Shown in pieces: positions 16,232-24,929 of a DNA stretch of 64,000 nucleotides. A model generated the notes under the pieces. The model saw nothing but the letters and a program-made list of their open reading frames with translations, did no database searches and was not told where the DNA came from. Origin of the DNA: Clostridium_AI sp964409685. Its GTDB lineage: Bacteria; Bacillota; Clostridia; Lachnospirales; Lachnospiraceae. The stretch lies in assembly GCA_964409685.1 (NCBI GenBank), contig CAYPEJ010000020.1:24683-88682 (forward strand). Reading direction: 5' to 3'. The stretch's first letter is position 1; each line of letters begins with the position of its first letter. The position numbers and the translations under genes were made by a program.

Positions 16232-17334
16232 TTTACAGCCTTACCCCCAGAACGATAATCTCTTGGCGAACAACCATTGATTTTTTTGAATAAGGAACTA
16301 AAATAATGTGGATCATTGTATCCCACTTCCACTGCAATAGCTCCTGTGTTTTTATCTGTACATCGTAATAATTCTTTGGCTCTAGTCATTCTAAGTTCCG
16401 TCAGATATTCAACAAATGTCTTTCCCATCTGTTGACGAAAAACCCCACTAAAATATGTATTCGTTACGTTAGCAACTTGTGCCACACGAGTTAGGTCTAT
16501 ATCGTGATCTGAAAAATGATTTTTCATATACTGAATAACTTTGTCCATCATCCCACTATATTTGCACTTTGCTATCTGATCTCGTATTAAAATTGCATTT
16601 GTTATCAAATGTTCTATATAATACTTTGCTTGCTTTACAGATGAAATTGCATCCACAAACTCCATTTGATGTTCACTTTGTGATTTCATTAGTTCCTCGG
16701 CAACACTAACTTTCTCCATAAATGCCTGCACTGTGAATTGAATATGCATCACTACGTATTGTCGAAATATAATGCTTTTCAGTGCTTTCTCACCTATCGA
16801 GTTAAAATACTCATCCACAAAAGTTTTAACATCCTCAATTAAGCCATGAGCTAAAAATGTTTCAACGATTCGCTGATCAATTTTTTTTACATCCAATGTA
16901 CCAAAATCTTTATCTGATACATCCAATACATTTTGAATCTTATTATCTTCTAATACCCTCTTATCTCGCTTTTCTTTCACTTTACAAAGAACATCTATCA
17001 ATTGTTCTTTAGAAAGTGGCTTTAATAAATATTCATCTACCCCAATGCCGATAGCCTCTTTTGCATACCTAAACTCATCAAACCCACTTAAAATAATAAC
17101 GGATGTGCTAGGTAACTCCTGCTTTATTAATCGACTTAATGTAAGCCCATCCATAAAAGGCATCTTAATATCTGTTATAACAATGTCTGGCTTTTCTTGC
17201 TGGATTAACGGCCACGCAAGTTCCCCATCTTGCGCTTCCCCAACAAAAGCAAAACCATACTCATTCCATGATACTAACTTTTTTATGCCTTGACGTATTA
17301 GGCTTTCATCCTCTACTAAAAAGACTCGGTACAT
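16228..17334 (-). CDS. response regulator, REC plus AraC-type DNA-binding domain (AraT-like)
   Basis: 368 residues. REC domain (1-125) with acidic pocket EDE, phosphoacceptor Asp55 in VITDIKMPF, Thr/Ser in ILSG and Lys in LLKPL. A middle helical region (about 130-260) separates it from two AraC helix-turn-helix units (about 265-360) with VAQVANVTNTYFSGVFRQQM and IAVEVGYNDPHYFSSLFKK. First gene of the cassette; by context it is likely to control araBD or arabinose-uptake genes elsewhere. Confidence 0.9.
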   Translation of the reverse strand: MYRVFLVEDESLIRQGIKKLVSWNEYGFAFVGEAQDGELAWPLIQQEKPDIVITDIKMPFMDGLTLSRLIKQELPSTSVIILSGFDEFRYAKEAIGIGVDEYLLKPLSKEQLIDVLCKVKEKRDKRVLEDNKIQNVLDVSDKDFGTLDVKKIDQRIVETFLAHGLIEDVKTFVDEYFNSIGEKALKSIIFRQYVVMHIQFTVQAFMEKVSVAEELMKSQSEHQMEFVDAISSVKQAKYYIEHLITNAILIRDQIAKCKYSGMMDKVIQYMKNHFSDHDIDLTRVAQVANVTNTYFSGVFRQQMGKTFVEYLTELRMTRAKELLRCTDKNTGAIAVEVGYNDPHYFSSLFKKINGCSPRDYRSGGKAVK

Positions 17335-17402
17335 AATATACTTCCTCTCTCCTCATATGTTAAAAACCTAACTTAACTTTATCGTAAAATAGGTTTAATG
17401 TA

Positions 17403-17432
17403 AAGAGTGTTTTCATAGATATTTACACTCTT
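17403..17432 (-). terminator. short hairpin downstream of the ClpP-like gene
   Basis: AAGAGTGT (17403-17410) and ACACTCTT (17425-17432) form an 8-bp stem with a 14-nt loop between the ClpP-like gene and the response regulator. On the minus strand TTTAC follows; a weak terminator or part of the regulator's leader. Confidence 0.4.
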
Positions 17433-17497
17433 ATTACAATATAGTATTCAATATGACACCCCTTATATAATACTTATACAAGAGATGTCACAATCTA

Positions 17498-18109
17498 CTA
17501 TAAGATATAATCTAAATCACAATCCACGCCAATAACTTTATCAATAATTCCTTTTTCTTTTGCCTCTGCCGCAAATAAATACGTTTCACGGTCCTTAATA
17601 GATTCTAAGTATTCAGCTGTCATAGTGGTGTATTTACACATAAATTCCATTACTCGTTTATCTAAACTATCATAAAACTTTTGTATATCCTTTCCTTTAT
17701 TTCCAGAAGACATATAACCAGTCTGACCATCATGAATGAGCACTACTGTTGAAGGGAAGCAAATCCTCTCATGCCCTGCAGCTAAAATGTAACTAGCCAT
17801 ACTTGCACACTTGGCAAAACCAACTGTTACAACAGGTGTTTTACTACAGATGATTGTATCAAGAATTGCATTACCGAGTATCAAATCACCACCATCTGAG
17901 TTAATATACAAGAAAATCTTTTTTCGTTTTTCCACTGGAATATCCATATCTTGTTTATTCCACAATAAAATGTATAATATTAAATTCTCTAGTAAATCAT
18001 CATTAACATCACAGTTAATAATAATTTTACGATCATTTATATTTTCTTTTATTATTCGGTCATATATATCATCTTTTTCCTCTAATGCAAGTTTGATCGC
18101 TTCATCCAT
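17498..18109 (-). CDS. ClpP-like serine protease
   Basis: 203 residues from ATG 18109, which has AGGAG 10 nt upstream; the frame opens 18 codons earlier at a TTG with no ribosome site. ClpP fold motifs: YINSDGGDL, nucleophile in KCASMASYILAAG (Ser103), catalytic His126 in VLIHDGQTG, Asp173 in IKDRETYLFAAEAKEKGIID. The His motif reads IHDG instead of the usual IHQP of housekeeping ClpP, and the handle region is divergent, so this is a paralog or specialised ClpP-like peptidase rather than the main ClpP. No ATPase partner is adjacent. It is followed by the three-component cassette, probably as a separate unit. Confidence 0.85.
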   Translation of the reverse strand: MDEAIKLALEEKDDIYDRIIKENINDRKIIINCDVNDDLLENLILYILLWNKQDMDIPVEKRKKIFLYINSDGGDLILGNAILDTIICSKTPVVTVGFAKCASMASYILAAGHERICFPSTVVLIHDGQTGYMSSGNKGKDIQKFYDSLDKRVMEFMCKYTTMTAEYLESIKDRETYLFAAEAKEKGIIDKVIGVDCDLDYIL

Positions 18110-18209
18110 ATATTTTCCACTCCTGATGATATCTATAATCTTATACATTATCTTATGAAACAATAAGATTTAATTGCCTAGTTCTGGACTTATTTACTAT
18201 TTTTTTGTG

Positions 18210-18238
18210 TTTACTAATATTACATAATATGCTAAAAT
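18210..18238 (+). promoter_or_regulatory. promoter of the Ig-like repeat protein
   Basis: TTTACT (18210-18215), 17-nt spacer, and an extended -10 TGC-TAAAAT (18230-18238). ATGGAGG lies before the ATG at 18292. Confidence 0.6.
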
Positions 18239-18291
18239 ACGTATACGTTTATCTGATTCAGTCCATTCATTAACTCGAATGGAGGAATTCT

Positions 18292-19314
18292 ATGTCACAT
18301 TTCAATTCTTTGAAACATATTAATCATGTAAAACATTTAAGAAAAGCACTTATCTGTTTTCTATTTTGTATTATCCTTTTAGTAGATAACACAGTCTATG
18401 CACGTTCATCTATTCCTTACATTGTATTATCTGTCTATGATGGTACCCTTCGTATTGGTGGTGAATTTTATATTGTAGCATTGACCTCAACAGGCAAAAA
18501 ACCATCATGGAAATCTAGTGATTCTAAAATTGCATCCGTGAATACATATGGTAAAGTAACTGCTAAAAGAGCAGGGACTGCAACTATCACAGCGAAAATT
18601 AAAGATGCTGAAGCTAGTTGCAAAGTTACAGTACTAAAAACTGAAATCACACTTAGCAAAAAGTCTATCTCTATTGAACACGGAGAACAAATACAACTCT
18701 CAGCTGAGACATCCAACAAATCCACTGTTACTTGGAAATCAGCTAAAAAGAGCATTGCTACCGTGTCCGAAGATGGCATTGTAACAGGGGTTAAACCTGG
18801 TGAAACTCAGATATCTGCCAAAGCTGACCAAACAACTGTCACTTGTAAAGTAACCGTAAAAAAACCAACTGTACGTGTCTCAAGAGCCTCTCTAACACTC
18901 TATCGCAAGCAGCAAGAGCGCCTAACTGCATCCGTTTCTTCTGGAATAAAACCAATTTGGAAATCAAACAAGAAAAGTGTTGCTACTGTAAATGAAAATG
19001 GTGTTGTTACAGCTGTTAAACATGGAACTGCTGTAATTACCGCCACTGTAGATGGAGTCACATCAAAATGTACTGTTACTGTAAAACAACCGACTATTAA
19101 ACTTAGTACATCTGAAATTGTCCTCAAAGTAGGGGAAACACATAAAATCACAGCCAAAGTATCTTCTGGGATATCTCCTGAATGGTCTGTCAGCAACACA
19201 TCTATCGCAACCGTAAAAAACGGAATGGTTACTGCTCTTAGTAAAGGAAAGACATATGTATATGCTTCAGAGGACGGTATCAAACAACGTTGTGCTGTAA
19301 CTGTAATAGAATAA
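18292..19314 (+). CDS. secreted protein with four bacterial Ig-like (BIG_2) domains
   Basis: 340 residues. A basic start and signal segment (ALICFLFCIILLVDNTVYA, about 18-37) is followed by four consecutive BIG_2 (invasin/intimin-fold) repeats of about 75 residues each. Each repeat contains WKSxxxxIATVxxxGxVTAxxxGTxxITA, for example WKSSDSKIASVNTYGKVTAK and WKSNKKSVATVNENGVVTAV, and ends in CKVTV. No enzymatic domain is present. Such proteins are usually wall-associated or carbohydrate-adhering. It converges on the GHL10/amidase operon. Confidence 0.9.
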   Translation: MSHFNSLKHINHVKHLRKALICFLFCIILLVDNTVYARSSIPYIVLSVYDGTLRIGGEFYIVALTSTGKKPSWKSSDSKIASVNTYGKVTAKRAGTATITAKIKDAEASCKVTVLKTEITLSKKSISIEHGEQIQLSAETSNKSTVTWKSAKKSIATVSEDGIVTGVKPGETQISAKADQTTVTCKVTVKKPTVRVSRASLTLYRKQQERLTASVSSGIKPIWKSNKKSVATVNENGVVTAVKHGTAVITATVDGVTSKCTVTVKQPTIKLSTSEIVLKVGETHKITAKVSSGISPEWSVSNTSIATVKNGMVTALSKGKTYVYASEDGIKQRCAVTVIE

Positions 19315-19400
19315 CAAAAGAACAGTACAACAAAATATGAAAATATCATTTAAATTAGACTAATATAAGACTATAAACTATGGATTGAACAGATAAACTG

Positions 19401-19442
19401 AAAGAATCCTTTGGAACACATAATTGATTCAGAGGATTCTTT
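19401..19442. terminator. hairpin between convergent genes
   Basis: AAAGAATCCT (19401-19410) and AGGATTCTTT (19433-19442), 10 bp perfect, extended by a G-U pair. The flanking T/A runs are short on both strands. Confidence 0.6.
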
Positions 19443-19471
19443 CGTAAATACTATAAACTTCAAAATACAGA

Positions 19472-21238
19472 TTACAGAATGGATAGCAAATTATCTATCT
19501 CTGATTTTGCTTTGGTAGAACACATATTGTCATATCGATAAAACATAAACCCATCAATAGAACTTGTTTTTCTTCCTAATTGTACCTGTCGTTTTAGATT
19601 GGTATCTGAAGTATACCATTCTAAGTCTGCTGATGATAATGCATTTGCTTCTTTTTTTGTAATTCCCGCTTTATAAACTGCTAGTGAAAGGTATAATTTA
19701 ACGTCATTACTTTTTCTTAAATTAATCCATTGTTTTACCACGGTTTCATAAGGCGATACCGAATTGGTAGTGCTCCAGTAAATCTGTGGCGAAACAAAGT
19801 CAACATAACACGAAGAATTTAACCATGTAGTGATATCACAATAATTTGCGCTTGTAGATGTCAAATTTGAAATATTTCCTTGTGGGCTGACTCCAAATTC
19901 AACCGTCTTGTCAAGAGATTTAATTGCAGACTTTACGCGCTTTAATAATGCGTTCACATTACTTCTTCGCCACTCCACAATACTTTTTGGTGTCATTTGC
20001 TTTTCTTCACACTCTAATTTATAAGCTTTGTATTCGGTATAGTCAAAATTACTTGCATACTTACTTCCTAGACTTGGATAAAAATAGTCATCAAAAACAA
20101 TTCCTTCTACATCATACTTTTTCACAATTTCTTTTACACCATTCACAATGAGTGTACGTACTTCACTTTTAGCTGGATTATAATAAAGCTGTCCATTGTA
20201 AGTTAATACATTTCTCTTTACATTTGAATCCGATGAAGAACGCCATATCCTAGCTTGATTATCTTCACTTAAAGTCTGAATGGAAGTACTTGATGCAGAT
20301 ACTCTATAAGGATTAATCCATGCATAGAAGGACAATCCACGCTTATGCGCCTCTGTTATCATACATGCCATTGGATCATATCCTGGATGCTTACCTTGTG
20401 TACCTGTCAAATACTGAGACCACGGAAAATAACTGGATGGATATAATGCATCTCCACTTGGTCGAACCTGCACAATTACTGTATTTAAATTCATATTCTT
20501 ACAATTCTCAAATACCGTACTTATATAAGATTTGAATTGTGCTTCCGTCATATCTTGAACACCTGCAGATGCATATTCTAGATACGAAATCCAGACAGCT
20601 TTTAGTTCTAACGTGACATTTATCTTTTTCACGATTTTATTACCAGCCTTATCTACAAGTAAAATGCTATAGTTTCCAGCAGATGTAACTTGAAACGACT
20701 TTGTATCTGTCATCTTCTTGGCCTTTGTATTCCACTTTGTAGATGCTGTATCGAGCAATGTTCCTTTTATGTACCTAGCATAAGATAGTCCGCTTAATTT
20801 ATCTGACCCATTTAATGTAACGGTTGCTTTTTGATTGAAAACTTTATAAGTCGGATTCATCTTTGGTGCTGTTTTATCTATATTAGAAATCGTTACTCGC
20901 TTTGTCTTTACCACACCATCGCCAAATACATAGTAAAATGTATATGTTCCATTGGTAGATACTGTTACACGCGCCGTTTGACTAGATATAGATAACTTGG
21001 TTCCTTTCTTATTCACATAAGCTTTGCTATGACTTCCTTTCACGTATTTCACTGTTTTTACCTTATCACTTTTTGAAAAAGTTAAGCTAATAGTGACATT
21101 TTTATTGGTATAAGCTGTTTTACTTAACTTAACCGTAGGTGTATTATGTGCTTCAATAAACGAAGTTTTACTATTCCATAAAATCATTGAAAATATAACG
21201 AGAGTGATTATTTTTACAACTCTATATTTTTTACTCAT
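19472..21238 (-). CDS. secreted GHL10-type (DUF187/YngK-like) glycosyl-hydrolase-like protein
   Basis: 588 residues. Signal peptide (about 1-30), an N-terminal Ig/SLH-like region (about 35-210, repeated TVSTNGTYTFYYVFGDGVVK and SAGNYSILLVDKAGNK-type strands), then a TIM-barrel of the GHL10 type (about 212-585): LKAVWISYLEYASAG, VIVQVRPSGDALYPS, FYAWINPYRVS, VEGIVFDDYFYP and VEFGVSPQGN. Members are putative glycan hydrolases acting on the cell wall or exopolysaccharide. It begins 11 bp after the amidase stop, so it is co-transcribed with that wall hydrolase. Confidence 0.88.
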   Translation of the reverse strand: MSKKYRVVKIITLVIFSMILWNSKTSFIEAHNTPTVKLSKTAYTNKNVTISLTFSKSDKVKTVKYVKGSHSKAYVNKKGTKLSISSQTARVTVSTNGTYTFYYVFGDGVVKTKRVTISNIDKTAPKMNPTYKVFNQKATVTLNGSDKLSGLSYARYIKGTLLDTASTKWNTKAKKMTDTKSFQVTSAGNYSILLVDKAGNKIVKKINVTLELKAVWISYLEYASAGVQDMTEAQFKSYISTVFENCKNMNLNTVIVQVRPSGDALYPSSYFPWSQYLTGTQGKHPGYDPMACMITEAHKRGLSFYAWINPYRVSASSTSIQTLSEDNQARIWRSSSDSNVKRNVLTYNGQLYYNPAKSEVRTLIVNGVKEIVKKYDVEGIVFDDYFYPSLGSKYASNFDYTEYKAYKLECEEKQMTPKSIVEWRRSNVNALLKRVKSAIKSLDKTVEFGVSPQGNISNLTSTSANYCDITTWLNSSCYVDFVSPQIYWSTTNSVSPYETVVKQWINLRKSNDVKLYLSLAVYKAGITKKEANALSSADLEWYTSDTNLKRQVQLGRKTSSIDGFMFYRYDNMCSTKAKSEIDNLLSIL

Positions 21239-21249
21239 TTATACATCTC

Positions 21250-23412
21250 CTAGCGTCCTGTTGGATATTTCTCAAAGAATTCACAAACTGTGTTATAAAA
21301 GGTCTTCGCAGCTGTCTTTTGTGTAGTGTTCGCTCCGATAATATTAATATCCTTAGTTCCTGTCATAAATCCAAGCTCAATTAATATAGCTGGAACTGTA
21401 TTTTTCTTAATTACAACGTAATTCGCAGACTTTACACCTCTCGATGTGCTAATACCAAGTTGAGAAGGCCAATTGGTTTGAAAATAATTAGCTAACATCT
21501 TACTTGTGACTCCGAATGAATTCTTACTGTTATTCGATGTACAGTAATAAGTTTCCGCTCCGTTAACAGATGTAGATGACGCAGAATTCATATGTAAACT
21601 TATAAAGATATCTGCTTCTACTGTCTTGGCAAAAGCTGCTCTATCTGCTAATTCAATCTTTGTATCTGTTGTTCTAGTCCAGTATGCTTTTACTGGCGAT
21701 GAATTAGTAAAATAACTCTTACCATACTTGTACAAAATATTATAATTAATGTCTTTTTCATTCAAGCCATGACTAACACATCCTGGATCCGTTCCACCAT
21801 GACCTGCATCTAATAGTACGATACTAGAATAAATATCACTTGGATTACCTACTGTAATCGTAAAGTTTTCACCTTCTTGTGATAACCGATAGCCTAAAAT
21901 CTTAGTTGTTGTAAAAGTTAATACCGTATTGCCAGATGAACTTAATGTACACTGAGCCTTAGATATTCCCTCTGGTAATGTAGACGAAAGGTTCTGATAA
22001 TATGATACATAGTCACCAGGGATTGTTATCCTAAATTGCTTATTATAATAGAGATCTTCATCCTGTATATCTGAGAAACTAACATTCTCAGGAATAGGCA
22101 ATGTAATGGTATCATCGGTCACAACACTTCTTGTAGTACAAAAATGTATGGTATAATCATTCCCTACTATTGATTCATAATAAGATGTTTCATCATATAA
22201 CTGCAAGGTAATGGTTAATACACCTTCTACGCAACTAGAGATTGTAATTTCTTGGACGTTTGCAGAGTTGGTAATTGTCTCTTGTAATATATCATTCATG
22301 TTACTTAAATTAGAAATGGTTAATGTTAGTAGGTTATTTTCTTCATCAAATGATGATTGTACACCTAGAGAAGAGGAACCTGTCAAAGTAATATGCTCTT
22401 CGGAATCTTTTTCTTCCAACTCAATTGCATCTAAGTGATTATTGTATATTTCATTGATGCCAGAATCATCAATCCAGGACCATATTGACTTTGTAGTCAT
22501 TGTAATCTGACTAGTTTTTGTTGTAGAATTCCATGTGTAATCATATCCTAAAGATTCCGCAGTTAATTTAGCTGGAATCATAACACAGCTCTTATTAGTA
22601 ACATTATCTTTTATAAGCTTTGGTGCTGTCTTTAAAGTAGCTTTTACATTATTAATATATGCGGTTGTACTATTTAATTTATAAACAATAGTTGCTGTAT
22701 CGTTGCTTATAGTGATTGTTTTATTGGATGAATTATATGCATATGTCGTATCTAATTGACTATTTGAAAATACTTTACGTGCTTGTACAAATGCACTATT
22801 ACTAAAAATAACTGTAGGCATATTACTTACATCAATACTTGTATCATTAATCTTAACGCTACCTTTTGAACCTTTGTATATGTGCCACGCACTATCATAA
22901 TAAAGTGCATAAGGAGTTGTCATCATAACAGTTGATGTACTACTTACCCAATGATATGTATAACCTAATGCCTCTGCAACAAAACGTGATGGCACCATCA
23001 CTTTGGTAGTTTTACTTTTATAGTAGTAAATCTTTCTAGGTGCAACAGATACGTTTTTCTTTGTTCCATTGACATAAGCAATTTTACTTCCAATCGTTAA
23101 TTTCACAGTATTATTGTATTTCTTAATCGTAATCGCACCTGTCGTTGCATTATAACTGCAAGTCGCACCTAGCCCTTTTTTAAACACATCTTGATACGGC
23201 AACAATGCAATTCCATTCACAATAATGCCTGGTGTATTGGAAATGTTTATACTAGAATTATCAAGCTTGACTTTCACTTGTGCACCCTTGTAATTTGTAA
23301 CACTACCATTCATCTTGAGCTTAAGATAAGAGGCAGCCTTACCGGTCGCACAAGGAGTCATCAAAAGTACTATAAATAAGAAAAGTACTATAATAGAATA
23401 TTTTTTCTTCAT
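21250..23412 (-). CDS. N-acetylmuramoyl-L-alanine amidase with copper-amine-oxidase-like stalk domains
   Basis: 720 residues; cleaves the lactyl-peptide amide in peptidoglycan. Signal peptide (about 1-27); two copper-amine-oxidase N-terminal-like domains (about 45-165 and 180-305, with ATTGAITIKKYNNTVKLTIG and MVPSRFVAEALGYTYHW); an AMIN-like beta region (about 335-515); C-terminal Amidase_3 (about 525-715). Zinc ligands and catalytic residues are visible in LLDAGHGGTDPG, GLNEKDIN, FISLHMNS and ILIELGFMT. The pair with the GHL10 protein suggests wall remodelling. Confidence 0.92.
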   Translation of the reverse strand: MKKKYSIIVLFLFIVLLMTPCATGKAASYLKLKMNGSVTNYKGAQVKVKLDNSSINISNTPGIIVNGIALLPYQDVFKKGLGATCSYNATTGAITIKKYNNTVKLTIGSKIAYVNGTKKNVSVAPRKIYYYKSKTTKVMVPSRFVAEALGYTYHWVSSTSTVMMTTPYALYYDSAWHIYKGSKGSVKINDTSIDVSNMPTVIFSNSAFVQARKVFSNSQLDTTYAYNSSNKTITISNDTATIVYKLNSTTAYINNVKATLKTAPKLIKDNVTNKSCVMIPAKLTAESLGYDYTWNSTTKTSQITMTTKSIWSWIDDSGINEIYNNHLDAIELEEKDSEEHITLTGSSSLGVQSSFDEENNLLTLTISNLSNMNDILQETITNSANVQEITISSCVEGVLTITLQLYDETSYYESIVGNDYTIHFCTTRSVVTDDTITLPIPENVSFSDIQDEDLYYNKQFRITIPGDYVSYYQNLSSTLPEGISKAQCTLSSSGNTVLTFTTTKILGYRLSQEGENFTITVGNPSDIYSSIVLLDAGHGGTDPGCVSHGLNEKDINYNILYKYGKSYFTNSSPVKAYWTRTTDTKIELADRAAFAKTVEADIFISLHMNSASSTSVNGAETYYCTSNNSKNSFGVTSKMLANYFQTNWPSQLGISTSRGVKSANYVVIKKNTVPAILIELGFMTGTKDINIIGANTTQKTAAKTFYNTVCEFFEKYPTGR

Positions 23413-23527
23413 GAAATCACCTTTTCCCTACATAATTAGTTATTCTCATAGTAGGAATAAAAAGTGTTAAAAATGTGTCATATTTATACAATAACTTTGT
23501 CATAATTTTACACAAAAGTGATAAGAA

Positions 23528-23833
23528 TTATCGAATCACTTCATAATAAGGTACAATCAAATATTGCCCCTTCTTTATCTCGTTACTAGATAAATGATTG
23601 CATTCTTTAATCTCTTCAATATACTCCTTCATAGATATGTTCTTCTCAGTAAAATACTGCTCTGCTATAGACCACAAAGAATCACCATCTTCTATGTATA
23701 CTGATGTAACATATTTCTCACCAATTAATGGCTCTTTTGAAGCTGTGATAGTCATGGTTATCATGCTTGATATAATCCCAATTCCAATTCCAATCATAAA
23801 ACAAATTACAAGTTTATTATATATGTGTCTCAT
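23528..23833 (-). CDS. LysM-containing SOS protein, YneA-like division inhibitor
   Basis: 101 residues from ATG 23833, which has GGAGG 6 nt upstream. It has one membrane segment (about 8-30, VICFMIGIGIGIISSMITM), then a C-terminal LysM domain with VYIEDGDSLWSIAEQYF and EIKKGQYLIVPY. The architecture (short N-terminus, one TM, LysM) and divergent position next to lexA match YneA, the SOS-induced cell division suppressor of Bacillus. Its promoter spacer contains a LexA box. Identity as YneA is inference from context plus architecture, since sequence similarity in this family is low. Confidence 0.82.
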   Translation of the reverse strand: MRHIYNKLVICFMIGIGIGIISSMITMTITASKEPLIGEKYVTSVYIEDGDSLWSIAEQYFTEKNISMKEYIEEIKECNHLSSNEIKKGQYLIVPYYEVIR

Positions 23834-23847
23834 AAAAATCCTCCATT

Positions 23848-23861
23848 CGAACATTTGTTTA
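23848..23861. promoter_or_regulatory. LexA box 1
   Basis: CGAACATTTGTTTA, 11 of 14 to the Bacillus/Clostridium LexA consensus CGAACATATGTTCG; in the leader of the YneA-like gene. Confidence 0.6.
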
Positions 23862-23865
23862 CTTG

Positions 23866-23894
23866 ATTATATCGAACACATATTCGTTTGTCAA
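23866..23894 (-). promoter_or_regulatory. consensus promoter of the YneA-like gene
   Basis: On the minus strand TTGACA (23889-23894), 17-nt spacer, TATAAT (23866-23871): exact consensus. LexA box 2 occupies the spacer. Confidence 0.88.
23873..23886. promoter_or_regulatory. LexA box 2 (in YneA-like promoter spacer)
   Basis: CGAACACATATTCG, a near-perfect dyad lying between the -35 and -10 of the YneA-like gene, so bound LexA would block RNA polymerase. Confidence 0.85.
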
Positions 23895-23902
23895 TAACTT
23901 TT

Positions 23903-23916
23903 CGACCATATGTTCG
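23903..23916. promoter_or_regulatory. LexA box 3
   Basis: CGACCATATGTTCG, 13 of 14 to consensus, located between the two divergent promoters. Confidence 0.85.
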
Positions 23917-23972
23917 AAAAAATACTCAAATTTCCGTTCGAATATTGTACTAATTATGCCACATCCAATAAT

Positions 23973-23986
23973 CAAACATTTGTACG
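23973..23986. promoter_or_regulatory. LexA box 4
   Basis: CAAACATTTGTACG, a weaker box directly abutting box 5 upstream of the lexA promoter. Confidence 0.55.
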
Positions 23987-23999
23987 GAACATTTGTTTG
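23986..23999. promoter_or_regulatory. LexA box 5 (overlaps lexA -35)
   Basis: GGAACATTTGTTTG overlaps the first three bases of the lexA -35 hexamer, consistent with autorepression. Confidence 0.7.
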
Positions 24000-24025
24000 A
24001 CAATTATTTTCATTTCGGTTATAAT
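23997..24025 (+). promoter_or_regulatory. consensus promoter of lexA
   Basis: TTGACA (23997-24002), 17-nt spacer, TATAAT (24020-24025): exact consensus, overlapped by LexA box 5. Confidence 0.9.
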
Positions 24026-24054
24026 AGAGAAAATTGAAACTTGGAGGTTCCCCT

Positions 24055-24672
24055 ATGGCCTACGGAAAAATTAGTGCAAAACAAAGAGAGATTTTAGATT
24101 ACATAAAATCTGAAATTTTACAAAAAGGCTATCCGCCTGCTGTTCGTGAAATCTGCGAAGCTGTTCAATTAAAATCTACATCTTCAGTACATTCTCATTT
24201 AGAAACACTAGAAAAGAACGGATATATTCGCCGCGACCCTACAAAGCCACGTGCAATTGAGATTGTGGATGATTCTTTTAATCTTTCTAGACATGATATC
24301 GTTAACGTTCCAATTATCGGAACAGTTACAGCCGGTCAACCAATTCTAGCTGTTGAGAATATTGAAGGATATTTCCCATTATTATCAGAAGATTTACCAA
24401 AGTCCGATACTTTTATGTTAAAAGTAAAAGGTGAAAGTATGATTAATGCTGGTATCTTTAATGGAGACTTAATCTTAGTAGAGAAACAATCTACTGCTGA
24501 GAATGGTGAAATTGTAGTTGCTTTGATTGAGGATTCCGCTACTGTAAAAACTTTTTATAAAGAAGATAATCACTTTAGACTACAACCCGAAAATGACACT
24601 ATGGAACCTATCATAGTGGATAGTGTTGAGATCTTAGGAAAAGTACGCGGTTTATATCGTAGATTTCATTAG
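24055..24672 (+). CDS. lexA: LexA repressor
   Basis: 205 residues from ATG 24055 (GGAGG upstream; the frame opens 7 codons earlier at a TTG inside the ribosome site). N-terminal winged helix (1-70) with REICEAVQLKSTSSVHSHLE; C-terminal S24 self-cleavage domain with the scissile Ala93-Gly94 in VTAGQP, nucleophile Ser128 in VKGESMI and general-base Lys165 in SATVKTFYK. It represses SOS genes until RecA filaments on single-stranded DNA promote its self-cleavage. The five boxes upstream show autoregulation and shared control of the YneA-like gene. Confidence 0.96.
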   Translation: MAYGKISAKQREILDYIKSEILQKGYPPAVREICEAVQLKSTSSVHSHLETLEKNGYIRRDPTKPRAIEIVDDSFNLSRHDIVNVPIIGTVTAGQPILAVENIEGYFPLLSEDLPKSDTFMLKVKGESMINAGIFNGDLILVEKQSTAENGEIVVALIEDSATVKTFYKEDNHFRLQPENDTMEPIIVDSVEILGKVRGLYRRFH

Positions 24673-24698
24673 TATTATGATTCAAAATACAAACAGAT

Positions 24699-24790
24699 AA
24701 AACACCCTATATACATTGATTATGAGACACTCTTTTTCGTTAGATTTGTCTAGCAATAAAAGAGTAGATATACCTTGTATAGGGTGTTTT
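24699..24790 (+). terminator. long nested hairpin terminator after lexA
   Basis: Outer stem AAAACACCCTATA (24699-24711) with TATAGGGTGTTTT (24778-24790), 13 bp perfect, followed by T. Inside, CTCTTTT pairs with AAAAGAG. The large 66-nt interior is unusual for a simple terminator. Confidence 0.65.
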
Positions 24791-24860
24791 TAATTTCGAT
24801 TCTTACATAGATAATTCTTATATAGACTATATACGTTTTATAATTTAGTAGCAGTCTAAA

Positions 24861-24897
24861 AAACTGTGGTCCATAACTTGATTACAGACCACAGTTT
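24861..24897 (-). terminator. intrinsic terminator after the GH5 cellulase
   Basis: AAACTGTGGTC (24861-24871) and GACCACAGTTT (24887-24897), 11 bp, followed on the minus strand by TTT. It lies 33 nt past the cellulase stop. Confidence 0.8.
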
Positions 24898-24929
24898 AAT
24901 ATCAAACTTAAGTATTCCTATTTCTATCT

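Noticed and set aside
18540..19310. Regular repeats that might suggest a CRISPR or DNA repeat array
   Set aside because: They are protein-level BIG_2 repeats of about 75 residues; the DNA units are not identical.
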